DNA of 64,000 nt from an uncultured Paracoccaceae bacterium (GCA_947503775.1 CANNFE010000001.1:310001-374000), one strand, 5' to 3'; positions 12,867-22,396 are shown, counted from the stretch's first letter. Program-made: numbers and translations. Notes: generated by a model not told the origin, from the sequence alone.

Positions 12867-13145
12867 CTAAAGTTGTCTATATTTTTGCAAAGCTGTGGCT
12901 TTCAACGCGGCTTCTCCGTGGCTATCGATTAAACTAGACCAACCCGAAAGCTCTTCTTCTGAGAGATCATACATCGAAATCGCCTCCTCCGATGAGATGA
13001 GCCCCCCCTGAATCGCTCTGATCACAGCCGCCTTGCGCGATGCGACCCATCGGCCCGTGCCCGGATCGGGTAGATCCGCCCGGGTCATGACGCTGCCGTC
13101 AGGCAACGTGACGGCGCGCGGGCCATCGATCTTTCGCAAATACAT
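12867..13145 (-). CDS. sciP: CtrA inhibitor protein SciP (DUF1153)
   Basis: 92-residue helix-turn-helix protein of the DUF1153 family. In Caulobacter SciP binds CtrA and blocks recruitment of RNA polymerase at CtrA promoters. Family features are clear: N-terminal MYLRKIDGPRAVTLPDG, central RWVASRKAAVIRAIQGGLIS and SEEEAxxxYDLS-type helix, followed by EELSGW. The length is as expected. The adjacent ctrA downstream on the same strand is a strong functional context: antagonist and target side by side, with ctrA having its own gap for a promoter. It diverges from mnmA. Confidence 0.93.
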   Translation of the reverse strand: MYLRKIDGPRAVTLPDGSVMTRADLPDPGTGRWVASRKAAVIRAIQGGLISSEEAISMYDLSEEELSGWSSLIDSHGEAALKATALQKYRQL

Positions 13146-13219
13146 CTCTTTCGTTCCTTTTTACCTGTCATATCTCCCCGTATCGCAGCGTCAGCCTTAA
13201 AGAGCGGTGAAAGGCGCCC

Positions 13220-13247
13220 TTGTTAGTATCTTGCATTTTCATATATT
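13220..13247 (+). promoter_or_regulatory. Candidate sigma-70-type promoter for mnmA
   Basis: TTGTTA (13220-13225), 16-base spacer, TATATT (13242-13247), ending 27 bases before the mnmA ATG, which has its own GGAG Shine-Dalgarno. It is one of the few good -10 matches in this GC-rich window. Confidence 0.45.
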
Positions 13248-13274
13248 CCGCCGGACTTTACCGGAGCTGACCCC

Positions 13275-14411
13275 ATGCCCCTCGATCCCGCGATCAATTC
13301 GCTCGGCTTTCCCAAGGCCCCCGCCGACACGCGCGTCGTCGTCGCCATGTCCGGCGGCGTGGACAGCTCTGTTGTGGCCGCGCAGCTGGCCGAAGAGGGC
13401 TACGATGTGGTTGGCGTGACGCTTCAGCTTTACGATCACGGCGCCGCCCTCGCCAAGAAAGGCGCCTGCTGCGCCGGCCGCGACATCCACGATGCCCGCC
13501 GCGTCGCCGAAGAGATGGGCTTTCCCCACTACGTTCTGGACTATGAAAACATCTTCAAGGATGCGGTGATCGACGAATTCGCCGACAGCTATCTGGGCGG
13601 CGCGACCCCCGTGCCCTGCATCCGCTGCAACGAACGGGTCAAGTTCAAGGACCTGCTCGCCACGGCCAAGGATCTCGACGCCGACTGCATGGCCACGGGT
13701 CATTATATCCAGCGCAAGATGGGCACCCATGGCCCAGAGCTTCACCGCGCCGCCGACACCGCGCGCGATCAAAGCTATTTCCTCTTCTCGACCACGCCCG
13801 AGCAGCTGGACTACCTGCGCTTCCCCCTCGGCGACCTGCAAAGCAAGGCCGAAACCCGCGCGCTCGCCAAGCGCTACGGCCTGCCCGTCGCGGACAAGCC
13901 CGACAGCCAGGACATCTGCTTCGTGCCGAACGGAGACTATGCGGCCGTCATCGAAAAGCTGCGCCCCGGCGCCGCCGAACCGGGCGAGATCGTCGATACC
14001 GAGGGCCGCGTCCTGGGCACCCATACCGGCGTGATCCACTATACCGTCGGCCAGCGGCGCGGTCTGGGCATCGGCGGGCTGAGCGATCCGCTCTACGTCG
14101 TCAAGCTCGACGTCGAGGCCCGGCGCGTCATCGTCGGCCCCAGGGATAGGCTCGCCACGCGCCGCATTCCGGTGCGCGAGATCAACTGGCTGGGCGACGG
14201 TCCCTTCGAGGCGAGCGACGGCCAGACCGTCGAGGTCAAGATCCGCTCCACCCGTCCCTCCGGAGACGCGGTCCTGCACCCGATCTCCGCCACCCAGGCC
14301 GAGGTCGAACTAATGACCCCCGAAACCGGCGTCTCCCCCGGCCAGGCCTGCGTCTTTTATGCGCCGGGCAGCACCCGCGTTCTGGGCGGAGGATGGATCC
14401 ACAGGGGGTGA
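13275..14411 (+). CDS. mnmA: tRNA-specific 2-thiouridylase MnmA
   Basis: Makes the 2-thio group of uridine 34 in tRNA for Lys, Glu and Gln, using sulfur relayed as a persulfide. 378 residues; the PP-loop SGGVDSS is at 26-32 ([15 protein letters not shown]). Catalytic cysteines are in [11 protein letters not shown] and in [11 protein letters not shown]; the C-terminal beta-barrel includes [16 protein letters not shown] 13275 follows GGAGCTGACCCC. The gene stands alone, divergent from sciP and convergent with the secreted orphan. With trmFO, gluQRS and miaA it makes four tRNA-modification genes in the window. Confidence 0.96.
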   Translation: MPLDPAINSLGFPKAPADTRVVVAMSGGVDSSVVAAQLAEEGYDVVGVTLQLYDHGAALAKKGACCAGRDIHDARRVAEEMGFPHYVLDYENIFKDAVIDEFADSYLGGATPVPCIRCNERVKFKDLLATAKDLDADCMATGHYIQRKMGTHGPELHRAADTARDQSYFLFSTTPEQLDYLRFPLGDLQSKAETRALAKRYGLPVADKPDSQDICFVPNGDYAAVIEKLRPGAAEPGEIVDTEGRVLGTHTGVIHYTVGQRRGLGIGGLSDPLYVVKLDVEARRVIVGPRDRLATRRIPVREINWLGDGPFEASDGQTVEVKIRSTRPSGDAVLHPISATQAEVELMTPETGVSPGQACVFYAPGSTRVLGGGWIHRG

Positions 14412-14452
14412 GCCGGGACACAGCGCTCATCTTCCGTGTAGAATGCGACCGA

Positions 14453-15553
14453 TCAATGAAGGCCGAAGTCGTGGAAGCTGTGCTCCACAATCTCCGAGAA
14501 ATGACGCTCGACGATGTCCGGCGAACTCACGCAGGGCGTTGAGCCCGGGATCAAAACCCGGACAATCGCGCGCCCATCGACAAGGACTTCGATACTCGTT
14601 CCATTCACCCGTTCTTGGCCGACAAGTCTATCGGTATTTCGCCTCATGAAAGCAAAGCTCACCGCCCCGTCCGTTCCGCCGGGTTGAGCCCACCTTCCAC
14701 CTGTATCACGCGCTTCCCGAAGCGTGACCTCAGAAGCGGACATCTCGATCATAATCCTGCATCCTCCGCTGTCGAAGCTTGCGCTCGCCGAGGGACTAAG
14801 TGCCAAAGCCATCACGAGCGGAAGGGAATTTTGCTGTCTTTCGGACGTCAGACCTGGGACATTTGGCACGACATCATCTGGAACCGGCATTATCCGAGCC
14901 AACGCCTCGGACTGCGCGTCCAGGAGCTCAAGAAACGGCAGCAACCTTTGTTGATGAACAACGAACGCATCCGATGCGATGAGAGGTCCAATATCAATCT
15001 CGAGCATCGCCTGAGCAAGCTCATCCATAAGGGATGGCCCGGCATCGATGTCAGACTGGCGTCTGGGCCCATCCACATTCAGCACGAGCCTGCCCTGCGA
15101 GCAGCCGCGCAAGGTTCTCGAGGACCGCTCGATTAACCAGATCTCGCTCTCGAAGAACCGAAATCCGTCATGCTCGATGCGCCCATCACGGACCCGGGCC
15201 TGTCTCCGCGCAATACTTCTACAAAAATGATCCGCCGAAGAGGCATCAAGGGTAAACTGGACTTTGAAAGTACGGTCGGTCACCTGACAGGACAGAAACA
15301 CCATCGGGATCGCCTCAAGCGCGCCGGTGATATTGCCTGAATTTTGCAGATCCTGATCGCATGACCACCCCTCGATCGGTGGAGCGAGGAGGACCAACTC
15401 CGCCTCCAGCGCTGACGCCAGATCGGCGACTTCGCCCAAAGCCCGCGAAAGCTCCTCACTCGACGGGTAATCCGTATCACGCTCCTGCGCGCACAAAGCT
15501 GTCGCGCAAGCGAAAGCCAATAGCCTAAATATCTCTTTGAAAATATTCGTCAT
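14453..15553 (-). CDS. Secreted protein of unknown function
   Basis: I do not recognise a family. 366 residues with an N-terminal Sec signal (FRLLAFACATALCAQE, cleavage likely near residue 22), then a hydrophilic mixed alpha/beta sequence with about eight scattered cysteines (for example WSCDQD, FLSCQVTD, LRGCSQGR, GGCRIMIEMS, TPCVSS) that could pair in the periplasm. No enzyme motif or membrane anchor is evident. Base composition looks lower in GC than the flanking mnmA and lpxB, and codon choice is more mixed, which suggests an accessory or fast-evolving gene. Single gene; the 241 bp to lpxB hold no gene that I can support. Confidence 0.7.
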   Translation of the reverse strand: MTNIFKEIFRLLAFACATALCAQERDTDYPSSEELSRALGEVADLASALEAELVLLAPPIEGWSCDQDLQNSGNITGALEAIPMVFLSCQVTDRTFKVQFTLDASSADHFCRSIARRQARVRDGRIEHDGFRFFESEIWLIERSSRTLRGCSQGRLVLNVDGPRRQSDIDAGPSLMDELAQAMLEIDIGPLIASDAFVVHQQRLLPFLELLDAQSEALARIMPVPDDVVPNVPGLTSERQQNSLPLVMALALSPSASASFDSGGCRIMIEMSASEVTLREARDTGGRWAQPGGTDGAVSFAFMRRNTDRLVGQERVNGTSIEVLVDGRAIVRVLIPGSTPCVSSPDIVERHFSEIVEHSFHDFGLH

Positions 15554-15794
15554 AGGCTATCCAGCGCTCTTCCCAGCACAGGATACCGCGACGCCAAGTT
15601 GAACGGCAAGAGACCTGGGATCGACGGCAGGTACACGCCACTGTTCCGTCCAAACCGGAGCTCTGCCGCTTACCGGCCCAAACGCCCCTCCGTTGTAACA
15701 CTCATAGAACCGGCGATCTAGGAACCATTGGCCGGGGACGGGGGGCGGGGCGTCATCGCGGACGCAGTCCGCCGATGCGCGCCGTCCCTGTCCC

Positions 15795-16949
15795 TCACAA
15801 ACGGTTCAGCACCGCCCGCGCGGCCCTCAGCCCCGGCGCCTCCCCGCCGCGCCCGAGCCGCTCCATCGTCGACCGCATCGCCGCCTCCTGCGCCCCCGGC
15901 GCCGCCAGAACTTCAAGCAGCGCTGGCGCGATCCTCTCGGGCACGCACTCCGCGCCGATGAATTCCGGCACCGCCCGCGTCTCGCTCACCAGATTGACGA
16001 GCGTCACCGTATCCACCCGCAGCATCCTCCCGATGATCTGGCGGCTAAGCCACGCCATGTCATAGGCGATCACCATCGGCGTGCCTGCCGCCGCCAGCTC
16101 CAGCGAGACGGTTCCCGAAGCTGCCAGCGCCCCGTCCGCCGCGCGGAACGCCGCCCGCTTGGCCGCACCACGGGGGAAGGCCTGAGCCTCCTCATCCGGG
16201 CCAAGGATCACCGGCCGCCCCGGCCAGCCTTCCGTCAGCGCGCGCACATCCTCCAGCACGCTGGCCACCGTCGGCACAACGACCCGCAGGCCCGGTTGCG
16301 CCGCGACCACCTGCTCCAGCACCTCGCCGAAGACCGGCGCCAGCCGCGCCACCTCTCCTCGGCGAGAGCCCGGCAAAACCAGCAGACAAGGCGCATCCCC
16401 GATCCCGTAGGCCTCCCGAAAGGCCCCGGCTTCTTCCTCGGCAGCCACAGGCTCGGCCACCACCGGATGCCCCACGAAATCGCAGGCCACGCCCGCAGCT
16501 TCCATATAAGGCGGCTCGAAGGGCAAAAGCGCGAGCACCTGATCGACAAGTGCCGCCATCTTCTCCGCCCGCTTCGGACGCCAGGCCCAGACCGTCGGCG
16601 CCACGTAATGGACGATCCGAAGGCTCGACGCCGCCTTGACCCTCTTTGCCACTCGCAGGCAGAAATCGGGGCTGTCGATCGTGATCAGAACATCCGGCTG
16701 CGCCTCCAGCACCGCCTCGGCCACCTCCGCGATCCGCCGCTTCAGATCGAAGTAGCGCGGCAAGACCTCCGCCAGGCCCATCACGCTCAGCTCTTCCATC
16801 GGAAAGCGGCTGACCATCCCCTCGCGGATCATCCCCGCGCCGCCAACCCCGTCGAAGGTAACGCCCGGCGCCAGCTCCTTGAGGCCGGCCATCAAAGCCG
16901 CGCCCAGCTTGTCGCCCGAAGGCTCGCCCGCGATCACAAAGACCTTCAC
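15795..16949 (-). CDS. lpxB: Lipid-A-disaccharide synthase
   Basis: Condenses lipid X and UDP-2,3-diacylglucosamine into the lipid A disaccharide at the inner face of the membrane (GT19). The 384-residue length fits. It begins KVFVIAGEPSGDKLGA, the family signature, and has IDSPDFCLRVAKR and PTVWAWRPKRA in the centre, then LPGSRRGEVARL. GTG 16949 overlaps the lpxI stop (GTGA), so translation is coupled. It is the last gene of the minus-strand envelope cluster: LpxA makes the acylated precursor, LpxI makes lipid X, LpxB joins them. Confidence 0.96.
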   Translation of the reverse strand: MKVFVIAGEPSGDKLGAALMAGLKELAPGVTFDGVGGAGMIREGMVSRFPMEELSVMGLAEVLPRYFDLKRRIAEVAEAVLEAQPDVLITIDSPDFCLRVAKRVKAASSLRIVHYVAPTVWAWRPKRAEKMAALVDQVLALLPFEPPYMEAAGVACDFVGHPVVAEPVAAEEEAGAFREAYGIGDAPCLLVLPGSRRGEVARLAPVFGEVLEQVVAAQPGLRVVVPTVASVLEDVRALTEGWPGRPVILGPDEEAQAFPRGAAKRAAFRAADGALAASGTVSLELAAAGTPMVIAYDMAWLSRQIIGRMLRVDTVTLVNLVSETRAVPEFIGAECVPERIAPALLEVLAAPGAQEAAMRSTMERLGRGGEAPGLRAARAVLNRL

Positions 16950-17875
16950 CCGCGCACCCAGAGAACCAGGCCAAGCCTGTCGGCCAGCTCGACGCAGCGC
17001 GGCCGGTCGATCACCATGACCCCGCCCGCCTCGATCACGATCCCGTCCAGCCCGGCCTCCGCCCCCAGCATCACCGTCTCGGGTCCGATCACCGGCAGAT
17101 CGATCCGCCGCTCCTGCCCGGGTTTCGGCGCCTTATAAAGGATCCCGCCTTGCGGCAGCGCCGGATCCCGGCGCCCCGCACCGCTGCGCGACGCCGCCGG
17201 CCCCGAGAGCCAATCGGCCATATCGCCCAGCATGTCCCCGACCGTATCGGCGGCCCAGAGCACGGGGTTCTCGCCCGCGCGCGCCTCGGGCACCATCAGC
17301 GAGCGCAGCATCCAGGCCGTCCCCGGGATCGCCTCGACCGCAAGCACCTGCCCGCCTGCCACCACGCAGGCCTGCCCGATATCAGCCACCCCCATCGCGG
17401 CCACAACCTCGGCGCCGCGCGCGGCATCCGCCTCAAAGACCCCATCCGGCTGCCGCCGCGTCAGAACTCCACCTGCCGGAAGCAAGCCCGGTGCGACCTC
17501 ATCCACGCCGACCACGGCAAAGCCCGCTTCCTCGAAAATCGCCACGATCTCGCGCAGCAAGGCATCGTCCCCACGCGCAAAGACCGGCTGCAATCGCGCC
17601 AGGATTGGCGCCGTCGCCGCATCCACCTGCGCCATATCCAAGGCCGGTCGCGTCATCGCCCCGGCAAAGGCAACACGGTCCACACCGCGCGCCTGCAAGG
17701 TCCCGATCAAGGAACCAAGCGTTTCCAACCGATAAGGCAGCCGCGCCCCGTCGCCCGATGCCGAAACCTCAACCCCGTCCATTTCGCACAAGACAACCGG
17801 TTCCCCGCGCGCCCGGCAGGCCGCCATCACCAGCCCCGGTAGCTCTCCCCGCCCGGCAAAGAGCGCCAGCGCCAT
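16946..17875 (-). CDS. lpxI: UDP-2,3-diacylglucosamine pyrophosphatase LpxI
   Basis: Hydrolyses UDP-2,3-diacylglucosamine to lipid X and UMP; LpxI (DUF1009) replaces LpxH in most alphaproteobacteria. 309 residues, slightly longer than the usual 270-290 because of an A/G/R-rich insert around residues 215-250. Typical features: N-terminal LALFAGRGELPGLV, GAMTRPAL, a centre with GDDALLREIVAIFEEAGF, and the C-terminal GPETVMLGAEAGLDGIVIEA. Its ATG overlaps the lpxA stop by one base (TGATG), and it overlaps lpxB by four. The location between lpxA and lpxB confirms the role. Confidence 0.94.
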   Translation of the reverse strand: MALALFAGRGELPGLVMAACRARGEPVVLCEMDGVEVSASGDGARLPYRLETLGSLIGTLQARGVDRVAFAGAMTRPALDMAQVDAATAPILARLQPVFARGDDALLREIVAIFEEAGFAVVGVDEVAPGLLPAGGVLTRRQPDGVFEADAARGAEVVAAMGVADIGQACVVAGGQVLAVEAIPGTAWMLRSLMVPEARAGENPVLWAADTVGDMLGDMADWLSGPAASRSGAGRRDPALPQGGILYKAPKPGQERRIDLPVIGPETVMLGAEAGLDGIVIEAGGVMVIDRPRCVELADRLGLVLWVRG

Positions 17876-18666
17876 CAGAGCGGCGTCAGGAAATGGCGGT
17901 CGCTCTCCTCCAGCACAAAGGCCAGCAGCCGGTCCACGTAGGGGCTCTCGCTTTCTTCGGAAAGCCGCCGCGCGCGGTCGTGAAACGTCCCCTCGCCCTG
18001 CCGAAGCGCCTGAAACGCAGCCCTGAGCGCCGTGATATCGGCCCGGCTGACACCCTTGCGCTTGAGCCCGACAAGGTTCAGCCCCTCCAGCTGCCCGCGC
18101 GGCCCATGCACAAGGCCATAGGGGATCACATCCTGCGCCACCATCGTCACCGCGCCAATGATCGCGCCCTGCCCGATCCGCACGAACTGATGCACGCCGG
18201 AGAGACCGCCGAGGATCACGTCATCCTCAATGATGCAATGGCCCGCCACTGCGGAGGAATTGACCATCGTCACCCGGTCGCCGATCCGTGCGTCATGGGC
18301 CACATGACAGCCCGCCAGAAAAAGCCCGTCATCGCCCACGCGCGTCACCCCGCCGCCGCCCGCCGTGCCGGTATTCATCGTCACATGCTCGCGGATCCGG
18401 TTGCGCGCGCCGATCCTCAGCCGCGTTGCCTCGCCTTCAAATTTGCGGTCCTGAGGAATCTCTCCGATCACGCAGAAGGGAAAGATCACGCTGTGCTCGC
18501 CGATGACGGTATCGCCGGTGACGACGACATGGGACTTCAGTTCCACCCCGTCGCACAGCACCACATCGGGGCCGACATGACAGAACGGCCCGATCTTGCA
18601 GCCCGCGCCGACCTGCGCGCCCGGCTCGATGATGGCACTCGAATGGATCTCGCTGGAGCGCGTCAC
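17875..18666 (-). CDS. lpxA: UDP-N-acetylglucosamine acyltransferase
   Basis: First step of lipid A synthesis: transfers a 3-hydroxyacyl chain from ACP to UDP-GlcNAc. 263 residues of left-handed beta-helix hexapeptide repeats, followed by a helical C-terminus. The catalytic histidine lies in LAGCHVAHD, and the [10 protein letters not shown] and [13 protein letters not shown] blocks are diagnostic. GTG 18666 overlaps the fabZ stop (GTGA). The lpxD paralogue in this window (50.4 kb) has the same fold but a different N-terminal domain. Confidence 0.96.
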   Translation of the reverse strand: MTRSSEIHSSAIIEPGAQVGAGCKIGPFCHVGPDVVLCDGVELKSHVVVTGDTVIGEHSVIFPFCVIGEIPQDRKFEGEATRLRIGARNRIREHVTMNTGTAGGGGVTRVGDDGLFLAGCHVAHDARIGDRVTMVNSSAVAGHCIIEDDVILGGLSGVHQFVRIGQGAIIGAVTMVAQDVIPYGLVHGPRGQLEGLNLVGLKRKGVSRADITALRAAFQALRQGEGTFHDRARRLSEESESPYVDRLLAFVLEESDRHFLTPL

Positions 18667-19127
18667 GATGCGCCCAGATCCATCATCGCGGTAAACTCCG
18701 CCTCGGCGGCCATCTCGCCGCCAACCGTCGCCACGCCTTTGAACTTCCAGACCTTGCCGCCCGGCTTGCCGCGCAGCGTCTCCAGCCTCATCTCAAGCAC
18801 ATCGCCCGGGCCGACCTTGCGGCGGAACTTGCAGCCATCGATGGCCATGAAATAGATCAGCATATTGCTGTCCTGCAGCCCCAGCCCGACGCCGACCATC
18901 ACCCCGGCGGTCTGCGCCATCGCCTCGACGATCGTCACCCCCGGCATGATCGGCGCGCCCGGGAAATGGCCCTGGAAATGCGGCTCGTTGAAGGTGACGT
19001 TCTTGATCCCCACAGCCGAGGCCGTCCCGTCGATGTCGCGGACCTTGTCCACCAGAAGAAACGGATAGCGATGAGGCAGGATGCGCTGGATCAGATCGAT
19101 ATCTGCGGTCGTCGGAGTGTCGGACAT
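18663..19127 (-). CDS. fabZ: 3-hydroxyacyl-ACP dehydratase FabZ
   Basis: Dehydrates 3-hydroxyacyl-ACP in fatty acid elongation and competes with LpxA for that substrate, hence the conserved fabZ-lpxA linkage. 154 residues, hot-dog fold. The signature is [14 protein letters not shown] with the catalytic histidine, followed by EAMAQTAG with the glutamate; [13 protein letters not shown] lies near the N-terminus. ATG 19127. Its stop overlaps the lpxA start; the OmpH-like gene ends 67 bp upstream. Confidence 0.96.
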   Translation of the reverse strand: MSDTPTTADIDLIQRILPHRYPFLLVDKVRDIDGTASAVGIKNVTFNEPHFQGHFPGAPIMPGVTIVEAMAQTAGVMVGVGLGLQDSNMLIYFMAIDGCKFRRKVGPGDVLEMRLETLRGKPGGKVWKFKGVATVGGEMAAEAEFTAMMDLGAS

Positions 19128-19194
19128 GGGCGCCTTTCCTGATCAGTCTTCCGCGACAGTTAGCCCCAACCTCCCGCGCGGGCAAGGACACGCG

Positions 19195-19800
19195 CTACGG
19201 CTCTGATGCCGGGACCTCTTCGGGCGGTACGACCTCGGGCGGTCCGTTCTGCTGAAGAAGCACGCGGACATCCATGACCTCTCGCCCTGCCCCGATCCGG
19301 GCATCCACCCTTTCGACGATGAGTTCCGTCACATCGACCGCGGTCACGCTCACATAAACATCGCGCCGCTCCAGCACGACGACCGCGCCGCGCTCGGCCA
19401 TAATCTCGAGCAGCACAGCATTCACCACAGGCCTCAGCCGCCGCTCCGCCTCTGACGGGATCTGGCGCAGCAAATCCTCTCGCGCGTCGCGCTCGCGGCG
19501 AATGCTCTGCACCTTCGCGTCGAACTCCTCGGCCACAAGCTGAAACGCTTCGGGCGTCAGATCCGGGCGCCGCTCACTGATCGCCTGCTCTTCGGCCTCC
19601 AGCGATTCCTGAATAGCGCTGTTCTCCATCTCAAGCGTATTGCCCGCCGTTTCGAACTCTTCGCCGACGCGCCGCCCGAACTGCGTGTCGGACAGAACCC
19701 TCTCGAAGTCGAAGACCAGGATCGGCGACGGGTCCAACTCCTCCTGCGCCTGAACCGCACTGGCCCAGATCAGGACCAGCGCGGCGATCAGAGCACGCAT
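19195..19800 (-). CDS. OmpH/Skp-family periplasmic chaperone
   Basis: 201 residues: Sec signal (ALIAALVLIWASAVQAQ), an N-terminal strand with ILVFDFERVLSDTQFGRRV, a long charged helical arm (about residues 50-125, E/R-rich, coiled coil) and a C-terminal strand VVVLERRDVYVSVTAVDVTE. This matches the Skp/OmpH plan of a trimer that shields unfolded outer-membrane proteins. It has a proline/glutamate-rich tail (PPEVVPPEEVPASEP) beyond the usual end. It starts four bases after the bamA stop, as in the conserved bamA-skp-lpxD/fabZ-lpxA arrangement, but lpxD is missing here and lies at 50.4 kb. Confidence 0.88.
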   Translation of the reverse strand: MRALIAALVLIWASAVQAQEELDPSPILVFDFERVLSDTQFGRRVGEEFETAGNTLEMENSAIQESLEAEEQAISERRPDLTPEAFQLVAEEFDAKVQSIRRERDAREDLLRQIPSEAERRLRPVVNAVLLEIMAERGAVVVLERRDVYVSVTAVDVTELIVERVDARIGAGREVMDVRVLLQQNGPPEVVPPEEVPASEP

Positions 19801-19804
19801 CGGA

Positions 19805-22153
19805 TCAGAACCGGGTCTGGATCGTGATGTCGAAGCTGCGGTCGCGGTCTTCCTCTTCTTTCAGGAAGGCATTGGTGAAGTTGAACCGCAACGGCCCGAT
19901 GGGCGTCGTCCAGAACAAGGCGAGCCCCGCCACGCCGCGCGGCGTGAAATCGTTGTAAAGGATATCCACACCGTCGACCTCCCGGCCCACATCCCAGACC
20001 GACCCGTAATCGATGAACGCGCCGCCAGAGATCCCGTATTCCTCCGGCAAACCCAGCGGAAATTCCGTCTCAAGCCGCAGAACGGTAAAGAGATTGCCGC
20101 CAAGCGCATCCTCCGTCTCCGCATCGCGCGGACCGATCCCGCCGCCTTCGAAGCCCCGCATCACCCGGCTGCCAAGAAAGAAGCGATCCGTCACCCGGCT
20201 TTCCCCGTCCGAGAAGGTCAGCGCCCCGCCCTCCAGCGTGGCCCGCAGGGTCACGTCCTCGCCGAAGATCTGCCGTTCGGCCGCCGCCAGAAAGCTGGTC
20301 CGGATAAACGTCTGATCGCCGCCCAGACCGGCGAAATCCTGGCCGAAGCGCAGAACCACGCCGCCCGTCGGATTGAACCCCGACCGCCGCGAATCGTAGC
20401 TATAGGAATAGCCCAGCGCGCTCGAAACCAGCAGACCGTCCTCGGCCTCCTCAAAGATCAGAAGGCTCGCCCGGTCATCGGGATCACTCGTCCGCTCGCC
20501 CTGCACGTCCAGCAGATCCTGCGCCTGCAGGCGGTAGCGCACCGTCAGCCTGCCATTCTCGCTGACCGGAAAGGTCAGCGACGGGCTGAACGTCAGCGAC
20601 TGCGTGTCGTAAAGCGCATTGTCGTTGTCCGTCGTCCGGTATCCCAGATCCAACCCAAAGCGCAGATCCCGCCCTAAAAAGGCGGGCTCTGCAAAATCGA
20701 GGCTCAGGGCCTGACTCGACTCCGCCGTTGAGATGTCAAAGGCCAGAAGCTGCCCGCGTCCCAGGAAATTCCGCTCCCGGAAGTTCGCGGCAAAGCCGAC
20801 CCCGCTATCGGTTGAAAAGCTGGCCCCAAAGCCCAATGATCCGGTCGGCTGCTCTTCCACGTCCACATCGACCACGACCTGATCGGGCGACGAGCCCTCG
20901 CGCGTCTCGACACTGGTATCGGCAAAGAAGCCCAGCGCGCGGATCCGCTCCGCCGCCGCCCGGATCTCGCGCGGATTGAAGGGATCGCCTTCGACCACGC
21001 GGAACTGCCTGCGAATGACCCGGTCGAGCGTCGTCGTATTGCCCTCGATATCGATCCGCTCGACGAAGACACGCTCGCCCCGGCTCAGCACGAAGTCCAC
21101 GTCCAGCTCCAGCGCCCGGTCATTGCGCGTGATCCGCGGCTCGACCCGCACGAAGTTCAGCCCCTGCTGCAGCGCCAGAACCTCCAGCCGCGAAATCTCG
21201 CCTTCCAGAAGCGCGGGATTAAAGACAACACCCGGCCGCAAACGGATCGCATCACTGTAGGCATCCGCGTCGATCTCCTGCAGATCGCTGCTCACCCCGA
21301 TCCGGCCGAACCGGAATTGCTGCCCTTCTTGCACGTTGAACGTAATCAGGAACGCATCCCGCTCCCGTGTCAGAGCCGCATCCACGTTCTGAACCTGAAA
21401 GTCGACATAGCCGCGCGAGCGGTAGAAGTCCGTGAGAACCTGCCGGTCGAACTCGATCCGGTCTGCCACGAATGTATCCCGGCCAATGACCTGACGGAAC
21501 AGCCCGGCCTGCTTGGTCTCAAGCACGCGGCGCAATCGCCGGTCGGAATATTCGGTATTGCCGACAAAGCTGATCCGCTCGATCTCGGTCAGCCCGCCTT
21601 CGAAAATCTCGAAAACCAGGTCAACGCGGTTGTCGCTGCGGCGGATGATGCGCGGCGTCACTGTGGCCGAGATCCGGCCCTGCTGCGCATAAGCCTCGGT
21701 GAGGATCGCCGTATCCTGCTCGGCTTGCGAGGGGCTATAGACCCGGCGCGGCTGACTTTCGACCAGCGATCCCAGATCCTCGTCGGACAGCCTTGAATTG
21801 CCCTCAAAAGCGATGCGGTTGATCGTCGGAAACTCGACCACTCGGATCACAAGCGTCCCGCCCTGCGGGACGATATCCACGCTTTCGAACAGACCCGAGG
21901 CCCGGATCCGCTGCGCCGCGTCGTTGAGTTCGCCCGCGCTCAAAGCCTCGCCACGCGTGATCCCCGCGAAGGTCAGGATGGTCGCGGCCTCGACCCGCTG
22001 GTTGCCCTCGATCGACACCTGGTTGAACCGGAACTGCTGCGCCTCGGATGCCGCGCCGAGACCCAGAAAGAGGCTCACAAAAAGAGAGAAAAACCAAAGA
22101 CGAGGCCCAACCGAGCCTCGTTTCAGCGCCGCCGCGCATAGACCCCGCATCAT
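19805..22153 (-). CDS. bamA: Outer-membrane protein assembly factor BamA
   Basis: Central barrel of the BAM complex that inserts outer-membrane proteins. 782 residues: signal peptide (WFFSLFVSLFLGLGAASEAQ), five POTRA domains (about residues 40-440; POTRA starts such as NQVSIEGNQRVEAATIL, INRIAFEGNSRLSDEDL, IERISFVGNTEYSDRRL, VERIDIEGNTTTLDRVI), then the 16-stranded barrel with the VRGF-like loop (SRVMRGFEGGGIGPRD), ending in the C-terminal phenylalanine (ITIQTRF). ATG 22153. Downstream, the Skp-like gene begins four bases after the stop; upstream are a 41-residue membrane protein and rseP. Confidence 0.97.
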   Translation of the reverse strand: MMRGLCAAALKRGSVGPRLWFFSLFVSLFLGLGAASEAQQFRFNQVSIEGNQRVEAATILTFAGITRGEALSAGELNDAAQRIRASGLFESVDIVPQGGTLVIRVVEFPTINRIAFEGNSRLSDEDLGSLVESQPRRVYSPSQAEQDTAILTEAYAQQGRISATVTPRIIRRSDNRVDLVFEIFEGGLTEIERISFVGNTEYSDRRLRRVLETKQAGLFRQVIGRDTFVADRIEFDRQVLTDFYRSRGYVDFQVQNVDAALTRERDAFLITFNVQEGQQFRFGRIGVSSDLQEIDADAYSDAIRLRPGVVFNPALLEGEISRLEVLALQQGLNFVRVEPRITRNDRALELDVDFVLSRGERVFVERIDIEGNTTTLDRVIRRQFRVVEGDPFNPREIRAAAERIRALGFFADTSVETREGSSPDQVVVDVDVEEQPTGSLGFGASFSTDSGVGFAANFRERNFLGRGQLLAFDISTAESSQALSLDFAEPAFLGRDLRFGLDLGYRTTDNDNALYDTQSLTFSPSLTFPVSENGRLTVRYRLQAQDLLDVQGERTSDPDDRASLLIFEEAEDGLLVSSALGYSYSYDSRRSGFNPTGGVVLRFGQDFAGLGGDQTFIRTSFLAAAERQIFGEDVTLRATLEGGALTFSDGESRVTDRFFLGSRVMRGFEGGGIGPRDAETEDALGGNLFTVLRLETEFPLGLPEEYGISGGAFIDYGSVWDVGREVDGVDILYNDFTPRGVAGLALFWTTPIGPLRFNFTNAFLKEEEDRDRSFDITIQTRF

Positions 22154-22270
22154 CGACCCGCCCTGTTCATTGCCCGTTATCGTTACTGGCGACGATTAGC
22201 TAAAGTCGGGTAGGTTGTCAAAACGTCTGCGTCGGATTTCGATCAATCGCGCTAGCCCGATCTGGACCTT

Positions 22271-22396
22271 TCAGAGCGTCGCCAGATAGGCCCCGGCCCA
22301 CATTGCACCGCCCAGAACGAGCACGGACAGCAGCCGGTCGCGATTCAACTCGATAAGAAAGGCAAATCCCTGAACACCTTGGGTCAGCGTATGCAT
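22271..22396 (-). CDS. 41-residue membrane protein between rseP and bamA
   Basis: Small protein starting MHTLTQGVQGFAFLIELNRD and ending with one hydrophobic segment (LLSVLVLGGAMWAGAYLATL, about residues 22-41). ATG 22396 has GGAG ten bases upstream; the same frame continues upstream to 22510 into the rseP end, but without a good start. Same strand and order as the rseP-bamA genes, 85 bp after rseP and 117 bp before bamA. No family is recognised. Real translation is supported by the ribosome site and by placement in a core operon, not by homology. Confidence 0.5.
   Translation of the reverse strand: MHTLTQGVQGFAFLIELNRDRLLSVLVLGGAMWAGAYLATL

Noticed and set aside
15554-15794. Possible small gene before lpxB
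   Set aside because: Only short frames without ribosome site or codon bias.
17491-18855. 454-codon frame across lpxI and lpxA
   Set aside because: Spans two real genes in antisense; arginine/proline-rich, no motif.
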